IMG/VR virus record: IMGVR_UViG_3300023116_000195
Coordinates: 1 to 32,237 of that record
Length of the DNA stretch: 32,237 nt
From: a virus
Reading direction: 5' to 3' (one strand)
Positions 6,699 through 14,787 of the stretch are shown here, one piece after another (positions within the stretch are counted from its first letter, which is position 1; every line of letters starts with the position of its first letter). A program made the position numbers and the translations under genes. The notes under the pieces are model-generated. The model ran no database searches and was not told the DNA's origin. It worked only from the letters and a program-made list of their open reading frames with translations.

Positions 6699-6851
6699 TC
6701 AGAACTTGTTTAGCATCTTAATAGTCTCAGGATCAATGTTATCCTTGATTCCTACAGACCAATAATCGTTTTCATCTTCAAACGGATCAAACTCTTCTAC
6801 TTCGGTGTACTTGTCAAACACGTCTTGTTCGTAGGCGAGATCGTCGTACAT
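6699..6851 (-). CDS. Small acidic protein, 50 aa
   Basis: The ATG at 6849-6851 has an AAAGGAG Shine-Dalgarno. An in-frame ATG at 6873-6875 abuts the -10 box of the promoter at 6876-6904 and should not be in the mRNA. The protein (MYDDLAYEQDVFDKYTEVEE, ending ETIKMLNKF) is very acidic in its first 35 residues, which is reminiscent of DNA-mimic or host-interaction proteins. That is speculation; no family recognised. Confidence 0.7.
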   Translation of the reverse strand: MYDDLAYEQDVFDKYTEVEEFDPFEDENDYWSVGIKDNIDPETIKMLNKF

Positions 6852-6875
6852 GTGCTCCTTTGGTTGAACTCTCAT

Positions 6876-6904
6876 ATAATAACCCCCCTCAACGCATCCG
6901 TCAA
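6876..6904 (-). promoter_or_regulatory. Sigma70-type promoter overlapping a terminator hairpin
   Basis: TTGACG (6899-6904), a 17-nt spacer and TATTAT (6876-6881) on the minus strand. The -35 is part of the hairpin that ends the fibre gene transcript. It drives the acidic protein and the SprT-like gene. Confidence 0.7.
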
Positions 6905-6910
6905 GGGGGG
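6883..6910 (-). terminator. Terminator after the fibre gene
   Basis: Six C:G pairs plus T:A, two mismatches and three further pairs close a four-base loop (arms 6883-6894 and 6899-6910). On the minus strand it is followed by TTATTAT. It lies 26 nt after the fibre gene stop. Confidence 0.7.
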
Positions 6911-6935
6911 TGTGCCACTTTATTGAACTGTCACA

Positions 6936-9900
6936 TCAGACCTTCATAATGAAGACTAGTGAGACCCACTCAGGTTGGTTATCCCATGTCAGTGTTGCTT
7001 GTGTGCTGTTTGAATCATAAACCTGACCAGTTGCACCGCTAGTTGATTGACCAGTACCAGAGATTTGCAGAGCATGGAAGTGATCATATGCATTATATGG
7101 TCCAAGTGAACCTCTACCCAGTGTGTTACCTGCAGATCCAGAATAAGATCTTCTAGGATCAGTTGTACCAGAAAGAGCATGATAACCGTCACCATTAGAG
7201 TCGCCACCACTACCAGGACCACTTCTTAGTGTTCTGTTACCATTAATATCGTAGAATGGTGATTGATCAACAGCAGTATATCCTTCTGTTGTACCTTCAA
7301 TTTCAATTCCACCAACTTCACCATAACCTTCACCAAACTGAACATTTTCACCCGCAGCGTTAGCAATAGCAAGCGCTCCATCTTGACTACCACTAAAATC
7401 ATGGTCGTGATTTAGAATCGTAGGTGACAGTCCGTGAGTGTGAGCAGGAATTTCTGGTCTGGTTAGTTCGTGACCACCAGAGATAAACTCTCTTGTTTGC
7501 TCATGAGCACCACCTGTTTGATTAGCACTCAGCATACCTTTGACAAACTTATCTGTCATGTTTGGTGCAACTGTTGTCGTACCAAATCTGTTGTTATATG
7601 TACCACCATCACATAGAACATATCCATTTGGAATGTTAGAGTTAGTTCCAGACCACATAATAACTGCACCAACAGGTAGTGCTTGGTTCATAATATCATC
7701 ACGAACTTCTGGTGAGAAGAGTGTACCAGCAGCCTGAGAGAAACCATTGTTTAGACTGAAGTTTCTGTAGACATTATTGGTGTTGGTTGGTTCCTTAACT
7801 CTGAAGAAATAGTTCTCATCAGTTTCACCTTGGAAAGATGCATAGCATACATGAGTATTAGGAATTGAGATGCCACTATTTGTTCCACGGAAGAACATAT
7901 CATCTTCTAGGTATAGATCAGATGACATTACAACAGTATCACCGAACGCAGAAACATATCCAGGTGCAACATCGAATGAATAAACACCACCACCAAGTTC
8001 ACTGATTCTTGCTCTTGGAGCATCTTGGAAGTATGCAACTGATGGTTGTGTCAGTGCTCCAGAAGCACCAGAACGTGACTGATCGATCCACATAACAGGA
8101 GATCCATCAGACTTATCAATACCAACCAACCAATCATTAGGACGTGTAGATCCTGCTTTGATGTAGAAGTTGGAGGTACGTGCAGAGTTTCTGTAGTAAC
8201 CATTGATACCTAGTCTACCTTCAGTTGGTGTATCTCTATCCTCAAAAGCATACAGACCACCAGTCTTTGTCATGCCTGTTTGATACCAGACACCATCAGT
8301 TTGACCAGCAGGATCAGGTAGGAAGATCCAAGATTGGTTGTTTGATGTAGCATCAGCACTCATCGCAGCAGATGCTTTGTGTGCAATATCACCAAAACTT
8401 TGACCATGAGCCCAGGTAACATCTACCAATAAACCATCAGAACTTACCATGTTCTCAACGATGTCACCAGCACCAGCAGCGTGCATCGGTGGACGTGTAG
8501 TCAAAGACCAAAGTGTGGTGTCTTTTCTTAATGCTAGATCAGTATCATAAGTTTCAAATGTGGTCTCACCACCAGATGTTTCAGTACCAACTGCTCTCAA
8601 ACTTACGTTATTTGTAGAGAACAGATCATGAACACCACGATAGTCACCAGTATTTCTTACTGAGAAACCATTACCTGCACCATAGAATGTAACCTTCTGA
8701 GTCTTAGTTCCAGCATCTTTAGGTGTGTTGAACTGAACACCACCTAAGAACTTAGTTGGACCTCTAACAGATCCCTTCTGTCTAACAGATGCATCTTGGT
8801 CAGAGTTTTCAACAGTTAGTGAACCTTTGACAACTAGATCAAATACATCATCTCCAGATGATGCACCTTCTTCATCACCAACAGGAATGTTATCCTCAGG
8901 TACAGCAGAAACCTCTAGAATTGCCTCATCAATAATCTCAATCGCACCAGTAACAGCATTAATCTTCTGGTTACCAACATATAGATCACCCTGAGAGTTC
9001 AGACCAGAATAGAATACAACACCAGCATCTTCTTTCTTAGCCTGTGATACAACAACCTCACGATCTGTCAGTTCACGTTGTTGCTTAGCAGGGAAAGCAG
9101 TTGAGTAGTTACCTGGACCATAACCAACATATTCAAATGTATGGTTACCAGATCTGACAAGTGATGGTCTGCGAAGTTCAATCTCAATACCAACATCTTC
9201 AGTTCTACTTGAAGAACCACTTCTTAGATAACCAATAGGAAGGATTCTAGACTGATCTTCTCTACCTCTTCTTGCTGAACCTTCACGCTCTACAGTGATG
9301 TTTGAAATTGCAACAGAGGCATAGTTGTTATCCGTCAGGAAGGCAACTGCTGCCTCTCTGGTGATTGAATTAGTTCTAGAGTCAGAATAAACATAACCTT
9401 GGATTCTATGATCTGCAACTGACTTAGCAACTGGTGCATTACTGACAGGATTATCAGCATCCAATGCAGGATATAGTTCAGCAGTGCTCTGACTAAACTT
9501 AAACTTCTTGAACCAGTTTTGTGAAATAGATCCACCATCACCACGAACCATTCTGTCGTGATCAACCTGAACGTCTGCAAGTAACAGTGTTAGATAGTAG
9601 ACACCATCTTGTACTCCAGGAATAAAGTCCTGAACCTCAGTGATGTCATAGATGTAATAAGATCTTTCATATTGATTATAATCTCCAGGATTACCACCAT
9701 CCCATGTCTCAGGTACATATCCATCAGGATTAGTTCTCAGTTTCAGAACATAACCAAGGAATGGTGGGCGAGCAGACTTGAACTCTTTGGGTAGAACATA
9801 TCTGAATCTGTATGTTCTGTCGTAGTTTGTTCTAACGTCTCTTTGACGATTTAGTTTTGCTGGTTGTGTTGCTTTAGGTGCTTGATCACCTTGGAAGTCT

Positions 9901-12900
9901 CCTTCACTCAAAATAGCATCAATAACCTGGTTATTTGCTGTCTTAGTAGTTACAATCCAGTTACCAGCAGTTCCTGTTGCAGTGTCTACAGGATTAGAAG
10001 CACCCAGTGGATTCAAAGGATCATATTGTAGTGGGCATCTTGTGATCCAAGGTGCAGCAGACCACTGACCAGAGTTAGCAAATACCTTTACTTTTCCTGC
10101 TGCAGAGATAGCACCTAGAGTAATCAGGTTTCTATCATTATTTGCATCATCAAATGTAGCAACAATTTTGAATCTTGATGTGCTAGTTGGATATGCATAA
10201 TAGAACTGAGTTTGAATCAGAGGACCACTCGACAGAGTTGGCATTGTGTCTGTCGCAGAAGATTTCACGAAGAAGATAGGTTGACCCTTATCAAATCCAT
10301 GAGGAATCTCTGTTGGTGATATAGCAGATGCATCATTAACAGTAATAAACTCATTAGAGTTTGTACTGGTAATGAACTCAAATGATGTAGGAGTTGGTCT
10401 CATATCTGAAGTCTTTTGAATGACTTTCAGTTCACCAGTTGCTGTAATTGCACCCTGTGCAGTAACAGTCTTAGGTGGGTTATCAGTACGAACGTCAATA
10501 GGAGTACCTGCTCTTGCTTCTTCAATAGTTTTAGCAAGTTTGAATTGACTATCTCTATTTGAAATAGTTCCAGATGGACCATTCCATCCCTGACCAGAAC
10601 TTGTCCATCTACCACCATTTTCTGAGATGATATAGTATGTGGTGTTAGGTTCAATACCATCAGGTAAGTAACCCATCTCAGACTCAATTCTGACTGGTGT
10701 ACCAGTTCTCCACTGGTGAGTTTGACCACCAGACAGAGTACAAACGTCAGTATTTGGATTGACCGTAAATACTTTCTCTTGTACGTGTTCAAATGAACCA
10801 GAACCAGTTACGTTAGTTGCTAGTTGTACATTTTTGACAACAGTAATAGCACCCAGAGTCATCTCAACATCTAGGTCTTCATCTTGCTTACCACCTAAAA
10901 CATACTTATTTTCAAACAGATAAGTTGGTGTCTTATCTGGCGTCTTAGCATTGAATAGATGCAGTTTAGTTCTTGTTGAAGAGGTATTAGATGACTGTAC
11001 CTTTTGTACGTCGAATGGATACCAGGATAGTTCATCAATGGCAGCCTCATCAATCTTCTTGGGAGGAATAATATGAGTGATCTTACCAAACTTATCTTGT
11101 GGGAAAGCCTTTTCACGGAATCCAATTGCTCTCAGAGCTGTGTTACCAAAGTTAGAGTTCGAGTTGGTAATCGAAATGTCACCACCATCTTCAATCAAGA
11201 AGTGATCACAGAATCCAACAGCGAAGACAGAAACTGCCTGAATCAAACTCTCATTTGTGATATGAACGTGGAATGTTCTCCAGTCATCACGATAAAGTGC
11301 AGATCCTTCACTGTGTAGTGTAGCAACTGTGGTTGATACTTGGTCAGATGGTAGAGTGAATCCTACCTGAGATTCTGTTAACCATGCTGGATCTTTCAGT
11401 GGGTTGCCATCAGCATCAGTTCTATTCTGGATCTGATACATGTAACGAACGAACGCTCTATCATCCTTCTGGAGAGAAACACCCGTGTACTGTGCAACAA
11501 CCATTGACTTGAATCCAGTTGCCTTGGATCCATCAGCCAACATACCACAAATACCAAAGACTGAACGAATCGAACAGTTGAAGATATATGGTGATGCAGA
11601 GTCAACAGTATCAATGTCAGCGATCAGTGTTGCTGCTGCTGTAGTATTGAAACTATAGGTCTGTGGAATTGTAGATGCAGACAGAACCTTCTCACACTGA
11701 ATTGTGTTAGCGTTGATAACACTAGTAACAAAGACAGTGCCATTAATATCACCACCAAATCCAGAACCTTGAGAAGTTTCGGTTACATCCAGGTCTTTCA
11801 GAGAGACAATCTGGTTCTTGAATAGACCATGTGATCCTCTTGTAGTAACACTAATTCTATATCTCGATCCTTGAATCAAATTGATAGCAATAGACTCAAT
11901 TCTGTTGTCTACGTTCAGAGGACCAACAATTCTGTTCTCCTGCTGCCTTGCTTCAATCTCACCTTCAGCATCAGTGATAGGATCAATAATGTCAATGTTA
12001 GAGAAACCTCTAGCAACCTTTGCATAGTACAATCCAAGATCATTCAGTTTGGTGATCTTAGTATTTGCTTCATGAAGTGCAGGTGCTGTTGTACCTAACT
12101 GGTTTCTATATACAGTGATTCTGCTCTCTTCAGGATATACTTTCTTGACTCTGACAACCTCTCTCGATGAGGCAGTAGCGTTATCAATCAGCAGGTAATC
12201 TCCCATGAAGATTCTTGCCTGCGAACCACTGTTGATCTTGTTTAGATAAATGTCAGTAGCAAGAGGATCATTAACTGCTTGAGTACAAACAATGTCAGCA
12301 ACTGACATTCCATTGGCATACTCAAAACCAGTGATCTTATGGTGCGATCCAAGACCAGTTGTACCACTAGTTGTGAGTGGTTGCTGAGTTAGATTCCACT
12401 CATAGTTTGCAGAATACTTAGAGAACTTGACTGTATCTGCAAAGTCATTAGTTGCATATCTATAGATACCACCAGTTTGAGTTGGAATAGCATCAAAGAT
12501 AGAGAACTGCCAGAAGTAACAAGCACCAGTAACTCTAAAGAACGCTGCTCTTCCTAGAGTCTGATTAAATGCTTCTTCTACATATGCTCCAGGTTGTTTA
12601 TAATCAGACGTACCATATCCTACATTATTGGAGTCAAGATACTCCGCATACATTGGATCAGGAACATAACGAGGTCTGATTCTTGTCTTACGAAGGTCAC
12701 TACCAATGATGGAAGTACCTCTAGGGATGACTACACCACCCTCAGTAGAGTTGAACTTATATAAATCGTTGGCATCATCAAAGATATTAAAGTTAGATCC
12801 ATCCGTCAGTTGAGGAACAATCGGTTGACCACTAATTGTTTGGTCAGTGTTCCAATAGTTTGCATCTTTATCCCAATCTACAAAGAATCCAGGTCTGTTG

Positions 12901-13148
12901 TCAATCCAGTGATCTCCTGGTGACAATAGAATTGAATATTGATCGTACTTATCATTTCCCTTATCTGGACCAGCAACGTATGAAAATCTTGCGACTTCAA
13001 GTAGTGCTCTCTGAATAGTTTTGAAGGGTCTTGTTGGTGAGTTACCTCTGTTAGAAATCAGGTCTGATGCGTTGAACTCACTAGGATCAACATAGAGAAA
13101 ACGACCTTCAGTAGAACTAATCAGGTTTGTTAGGCGAGTGAGTGACAT
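6936..13148 (-). CDS. Giant virion structural protein / tail fibre with C-terminal collar domain, 2070 aa
   Basis: The start is the ATG at 13146-13148 (MSLTRLTNLISSTEG). Two upstream in-frame ATGs lie in or before the late promoter at 13181-13188. Residues about 25-80 carry NRGNSPTRPFKTIQRALLEV, the typical entry into a right-handed beta-helix. A long beta-rich region of repeated short domains follows. Near residues 1815-1890 comes a phage tail-collar domain (LPVGAVIMWSGTN, then GYVLCDGG, APNMTDKFVKGM and RPEIPAHTHGL), as in T4 gp12-type short fibres. The C-terminus is Gly/Ser rich with HFHALQISG. I recall related giant proteins of T4-like cyanophages labelled VrlC-like or structural. It probably forms a baseplate-attached fibre or spike contacting the host surface. 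Late promoter upstream, terminator downstream. Confidence 0.85.
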   Translation of the reverse strand: MSLTRLTNLISSTEGRFLYVDPSEFNASDLISNRGNSPTRPFKTIQRALLEVARFSYVAGPDKGNDKYDQYSILLSPGDHWIDNRPGFFVDWDKDANYWNTDQTISGQPIVPQLTDGSNFNIFDDANDLYKFNSTEGGVVIPRGTSIIGSDLRKTRIRPRYVPDPMYAEYLDSNNVGYGTSDYKQPGAYVEEAFNQTLGRAAFFRVTGACYFWQFSIFDAIPTQTGGIYRYATNDFADTVKFSKYSANYEWNLTQQPLTTSGTTGLGSHHKITGFEYANGMSVADIVCTQAVNDPLATDIYLNKINSGSQARIFMGDYLLIDNATASSREVVRVKKVYPEESRITVYRNQLGTTAPALHEANTKITKLNDLGLYYAKVARGFSNIDIIDPITDAEGEIEARQQENRIVGPLNVDNRIESIAINLIQGSRYRISVTTRGSHGLFKNQIVSLKDLDVTETSQGSGFGGDINGTVFVTSVINANTIQCEKVLSASTIPQTYSFNTTAAATLIADIDTVDSASPYIFNCSIRSVFGICGMLADGSKATGFKSMVVAQYTGVSLQKDDRAFVRYMYQIQNRTDADGNPLKDPAWLTESQVGFTLPSDQVSTTVATLHSEGSALYRDDWRTFHVHITNESLIQAVSVFAVGFCDHFLIEDGGDISITNSNSNFGNTALRAIGFREKAFPQDKFGKITHIIPPKKIDEAAIDELSWYPFDVQKVQSSNTSSTRTKLHLFNAKTPDKTPTYLFENKYVLGGKQDEDLDVEMTLGAITVVKNVQLATNVTGSGSFEHVQEKVFTVNPNTDVCTLSGGQTHQWRTGTPVRIESEMGYLPDGIEPNTTYYIISENGGRWTSSGQGWNGPSGTISNRDSQFKLAKTIEEARAGTPIDVRTDNPPKTVTAQGAITATGELKVIQKTSDMRPTPTSFEFITSTNSNEFITVNDASAISPTEIPHGFDKGQPIFFVKSSATDTMPTLSSGPLIQTQFYYAYPTSTSRFKIVATFDDANNDRNLITLGAISAAGKVKVFANSGQWSAAPWITRCPLQYDPLNPLGASNPVDTATGTAGNWIVTTKTANNQVIDAILSEGDFQGDQAPKATQPAKLNRQRDVRTNYDRTYRFRYVLPKEFKSARPPFLGYVLKLRTNPDGYVPETWDGGNPGDYNQYERSYYIYDITEVQDFIPGVQDGVYYLTLLLADVQVDHDRMVRGDGGSISQNWFKKFKFSQSTAELYPALDADNPVSNAPVAKSVADHRIQGYVYSDSRTNSITREAAVAFLTDNNYASVAISNITVEREGSARRGREDQSRILPIGYLRSGSSSRTEDVGIEIELRRPSLVRSGNHTFEYVGYGPGNYSTAFPAKQQRELTDREVVVSQAKKEDAGVVFYSGLNSQGDLYVGNQKINAVTGAIEIIDEAILEVSAVPEDNIPVGDEEGASSGDDVFDLVVKGSLTVENSDQDASVRQKGSVRGPTKFLGGVQFNTPKDAGTKTQKVTFYGAGNGFSVRNTGDYRGVHDLFSTNNVSLRAVGTETSGGETTFETYDTDLALRKDTTLWSLTTRPPMHAAGAGDIVENMVSSDGLLVDVTWAHGQSFGDIAHKASAAMSADATSNNQSWIFLPDPAGQTDGVWYQTGMTKTGGLYAFEDRDTPTEGRLGINGYYRNSARTSNFYIKAGSTRPNDWLVGIDKSDGSPVMWIDQSRSGASGALTQPSVAYFQDAPRARISELGGGVYSFDVAPGYVSAFGDTVVMSSDLYLEDDMFFRGTNSGISIPNTHVCYASFQGETDENYFFRVKEPTNTNNVYRNFSLNNGFSQAAGTLFSPEVRDDIMNQALPVGAVIMWSGTNSNIPNGYVLCDGGTYNNRFGTTTVAPNMTDKFVKGMLSANQTGGAHEQTREFISGGHELTRPEIPAHTHGLSPTILNHDHDFSGSQDGALAIANAAGENVQFGEGYGEVGGIEIEGTTEGYTAVDQSPFYDINGNRTLRSGPGSGGDSNGDGYHALSGTTDPRRSYSGSAGNTLGRGSLGPYNAYDHFHALQISGTGQSTSGATGQVYDSNSTQATLTWDNQPEWVSLVFIMKV

Positions 13149-13180
13149 GCTCTTTATTAGACATACGGATCCTATATGCA

Positions 13181-13188
13181 TATTTATA
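13181..13188 (-). promoter_or_regulatory. T4-type late promoter for the fibre gene
   Basis: A perfect TATAAATA on the minus strand, 33 nt upstream of the fibre ATG. Transcription should begin near 13175. It rules out the in-frame ATGs at 13179-13181 and 13194-13196 as starts. Confidence 0.88.
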
Positions 13189-13194
13189 AACAAC

Positions 13195-13219
13195 AAGACC
13201 CTCCCGAAGGAGGGTCTTT
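13195..13219 (-). terminator. Strong hairpin terminator after tRNA-Thr
   Basis: A 10-bp perfect stem (AAGACCCTCC/GGAGGGTCTT) closed by C(UUCG)G on the minus strand, an extra-stable tetraloop, and followed by GTTGTTT. It ends the tRNA/HNH transcript immediately before the fibre's late promoter. The plus-strand copy ends in CTTTG and could also act weakly. Confidence 0.75.
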
Positions 13220-13259
13220 GAAGTCACACGGAAGGGATCACTGACGACAGTATCGCCAA

Positions 13260-13330
13260 AGCCCTATGACGGAATTGAACCATCCTCTGCAGTTTACAAA
13301 ACTGCTGCATCACCACAATGCTTATAGGGC
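13260..13330 (-). tRNA. tRNA-Thr (anticodon UGU)
   Basis: Cloverleaf on the minus strand. The acceptor is GCCCTAT (13324-13330) with ATAGGGC (13261-13267). The D arm is GCAT/ATGC, the anticodon stem GCAGT/ACTGC with loop TTTGTAA (UGU), the variable region AGAG, and the T arm GATGG-TTCAATT-CCGTC. The discriminator is U at 13260 and no CCA is encoded. Position 8 is A rather than the usual U, which is odd. The last codons of the HNH gene overlap its 5' end (13322-13330). It reads ACA/ACG codons. Confidence 0.85.
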
Positions 13331-13732
13331 GTGTCTGTGATAGTCTTGACGTGCTCTCTCACGTCTTTGTACTCTACCGTTACCTTTATTCTTTGCTCTG
13401 TATGTAGGAGTTTGGGAATGGCAGTTTGGGCAGATAAACCTGAGATTTTCAGGACTATCATTATAGGGGTTTCCATCAATATGGTCAACCTCTAAACTGA
13501 TTGGGTTATTGTTCCATTCAGTAATCCCACAGCACGAACATTTATAACCGTGTGTATCTGTGAGATATTCTCTCAGTGCTATTTTACCAGGCTTTTTGCC
13601 TCCAGTCAACCACTCATCAATGCGTTGTTTCTTTTGAAACTCTTGTTGACAAGTATTAGAGCAATACTTACCAGTTTTATTTGCTGGATTGTATTTAAAC
13701 TCTGTTGAGCAATGAGAGCATTTACCTAACAT
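13322..13732 (-). CDS. HNH homing endonuclease, free-standing, 136 aa
   Basis: The ATG at 13730-13732 (MLGKCSHC) is preceded by AAGG. An N-terminal zinc-finger-like pair (CSHC ... CSNTC, residues 5-28) is followed by a Lys-rich linker and a C-terminal HNH domain. This domain has CSCC, LEVDHIDGN, NLRFICPNC and HSQT, giving the H-N-H residues with two CxxC zinc knuckles. Such proteins are site-specific DNA nicking or cutting enzymes that spread their own gene. It sits between two tRNA genes, ends inside the 5' end of tRNA-Thr, and has its own late promoter in the loop of a hairpin that hides its ribosome-binding site. An upstream frame extension to 13819 runs through tRNA-Leu and is not coding. 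Confidence 0.9.
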   Translation of the reverse strand: MLGKCSHCSTEFKYNPANKTGKYCSNTCQQEFQKKQRIDEWLTGGKKPGKIALREYLTDTHGYKCSCCGITEWNNNPISLEVDHIDGNPYNDSPENLRFICPNCHSQTPTYRAKNKGNGRVQRRERARQDYHRHAL

Positions 13733-13777
13733 AGTAGACCTTTTTATTTTATTTATAAGGTCTACTAGGTTAGGCAA
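13722..13777 (-). promoter_or_regulatory. Long RNA hairpin that sequesters the HNH gene's ribosome-binding site and AUG
   Basis: Inverted repeat: arm 13757-13777 pairs with arm 13722-13742, giving 11 perfect pairs, a C-U mismatch, six more pairs, a G-U and two A-U. The loop is 14 nt and A-rich. In RNA from upstream promoters the second arm includes the AAGG Shine-Dalgarno and the AUG. RNA from the late promoter at 13750-13757 starts in the loop and lacks the first arm. The hairpin begins directly after the tRNA-Leu discriminator base. T4 genes e, soc and 49 and the endonucleases I-TevI and mobE use this arrangement. Confidence 0.85.
13750..13757 (-). promoter_or_regulatory. T4-type late promoter inside the hairpin loop
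   Basis: A perfect TATAAATA on the minus strand, predicted to start transcription near 13744, just upstream of the AAGG ribosome-binding site of the HNH gene. Confidence 0.85.
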
Positions 13778-13862
13778 TAGGAGTGGAGAGACTTGAACTC
13801 TCACGGGCACAATGCCCAACAGATTTTAAGTCTGGTGCGTCTACCGATTCCGCCACACTCCC
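13778..13862 (-). tRNA. tRNA-Leu (anticodon UAA)
   Basis: Class II tRNA of 85 nt on the minus strand. The acceptor is GGGAGTG (13856-13862) with CACTCCT. The D arm is GCG...CGC with GGTAGA, the anticodon loop CTTAAAA (UAA), the long variable arm GGGC-ATTGT-GCCC, and the T arm GAGAG-TTCAAGT-CTCTC. The discriminator is A at 13778, as leucyl-tRNA synthetase expects. Position 1:72 is a G-U pair and position 27:43 is unpaired. CCA is not encoded. It reads UUA/UUG, codons frequent in AT-rich phage genes. Confidence 0.92.
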
Positions 13863-13869
13863 AGTATAA

Positions 13870-14049
13870 TTAGAAGGTGACGTATTTTAGGGTGTTTTCA
13901 TCAAGCATCTCACGACACAGTTTGAGAACATTCATAAACTCTTCTGATGTCTCACATTCTACCACACGTTCATTACCCTCGTCAGAATAAAGGTAGAACT
14001 TGCGCTTTTCCAGATCGACAACAACCTTGTTGAGAACGTCGTTTTGCAT
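13870..14049 (-). CDS. Small hypothetical protein, 59 aa
   Basis: The ATG at 14047-14049 follows AAGGGA (seven-base spacing). TAA at 13870-13872, eight bases before tRNA-Leu. It begins MQNDVLNKVVVDLEKRKFYL and continues EGNERVVECETSEEFMNVL. Strand-turn-strand-helix is likely. First gene behind the sigma70 promoter at 14072-14101, so it is probably made early with the tRNAs. Family not recognised, though small proteins of this look are common next to cyanophage tRNA genes. Confidence 0.75.
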   Translation of the reverse strand: MQNDVLNKVVVDLEKRKFYLYSDEGNERVVECETSEEFMNVLKLCREMLDENTLKYVTF

Positions 14050-14071
14050 CGTGTCCCTTGATTACTCCGTA

Positions 14072-14101
14072 ATTATACCACGCCTTTGGGTGGCGTGTCA
14101 A
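14072..14101 (-). promoter_or_regulatory. Sigma70 promoter of the tRNA/HNH island, hairpin in the spacer
   Basis: TTGACA (14096-14101) and TATAAT (14072-14077) with an 18-nt spacer on the minus strand. The spacer holds an inverted repeat (CACGCC/GGCGTG, 14079-14084 with 14092-14097), which may also act as a weak terminator for the late tail operon that ends at 14106; no U-run follows it. Confidence 0.8.
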
Positions 14102-14105
14102 CCCC

Positions 14106-14783
14106 CTAGTTCAGGTAAATTTTGCTCGCTGTGACCTTGAAGATCTGTCCAGCACTGATGTAGTGGAATCCATTAGGAGTTTTGAAATTTGTTTCAGTTC
14201 CATTCACAGTTGTATACATACTCATTCCAACATCATTTGTCCAGAATCCAGCGTTTGTAAATTCAATTCCACCTTTTTCATTCTTTTGCTCTACAGCAAC
14301 TCCATGTTCTGCAACCATAACAAATATACCCTTTACCTCATGGTCTTGGGCATTTGTAACAGTATTTAGTGAGTTTGATTCAACATGAATAGTATTTGCT
14401 GCATCTATGGTGATAGATTCACCTTTCACTACATACTCTTTCTCTGCTTTAGTTGATACAACTTTGGCACTTTCTCTGATTGCTTTACCACCATCAAGAT
14501 CATACTGAGCACACTTAATCTTTAGGTCTTTGGAAACATCGATGTCCAAATTACCATTTACTTTGATGTGTGAACTATCACCATTTCGTGCAACAAGTTT
14601 TAGGTCTTTCTTTGCAATGATTGAAATGTTTCCATCTGCATCAAATTTTATAGAACTACCAGACTTGTGAAGAAACTCAAAAGATTCCTCTCCTGGTGTA
14701 GTGTTGAATCTTGTTAGAGATCCATCATAAAATGTTTTGCCCTGAACATATCCAGGTGCTGCTTTTGTGTCTCTAATAGTCAT
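14106..14783 (-). CDS. Beta-helical spike/needle protein (gp5 C-terminal domain-like), 225 aa
   Basis: Short alternating strands fill the protein, for example IKFDADGNISIIAKKDLKL and HIKVNGNLDIDVSKDLKIKC. They continue with ESITIDAANTIHVESNSL, a pattern typical of the triple-stranded beta-helix of T4 gp5C and VgrG needles. The start is near the gp5 stop (ATG at 14781-14783, four bases after). In T4 the needle is part of gp5; here it is a separate polypeptide. It should trimerise below the hub and pierce the outer membrane. No PAAR-like tip motif is seen in the window. Confidence 0.7.
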   Translation of the reverse strand: MTIRDTKAAPGYVQGKTFYDGSLTRFNTTPGEESFEFLHKSGSSIKFDADGNISIIAKKDLKLVARNGDSSHIKVNGNLDIDVSKDLKIKCAQYDLDGGKAIRESAKVVSTKAEKEYVVKGESITIDAANTIHVESNSLNTVTNAQDHEVKGIFVMVAEHGVAVEQKNEKGGIEFTNAGFWTNDVGMSMYTTVNGTETNFKTPNGFHYISAGQIFKVTASKIYLN

Positions 14784-14787
14784 ATCG

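Noticed and set aside
13149-13196. N-terminal extension of the fibre protein by 16 residues
   Set aside because: The upstream ATGs are within or before the TATAAATA late promoter and would not be in the late mRNA.
13733-13819. N-terminal extension of the HNH protein
   Set aside because: It reads through the 3' half of tRNA-Leu and the regulatory hairpin; the ATG at 13732 begins a typical Cys motif.
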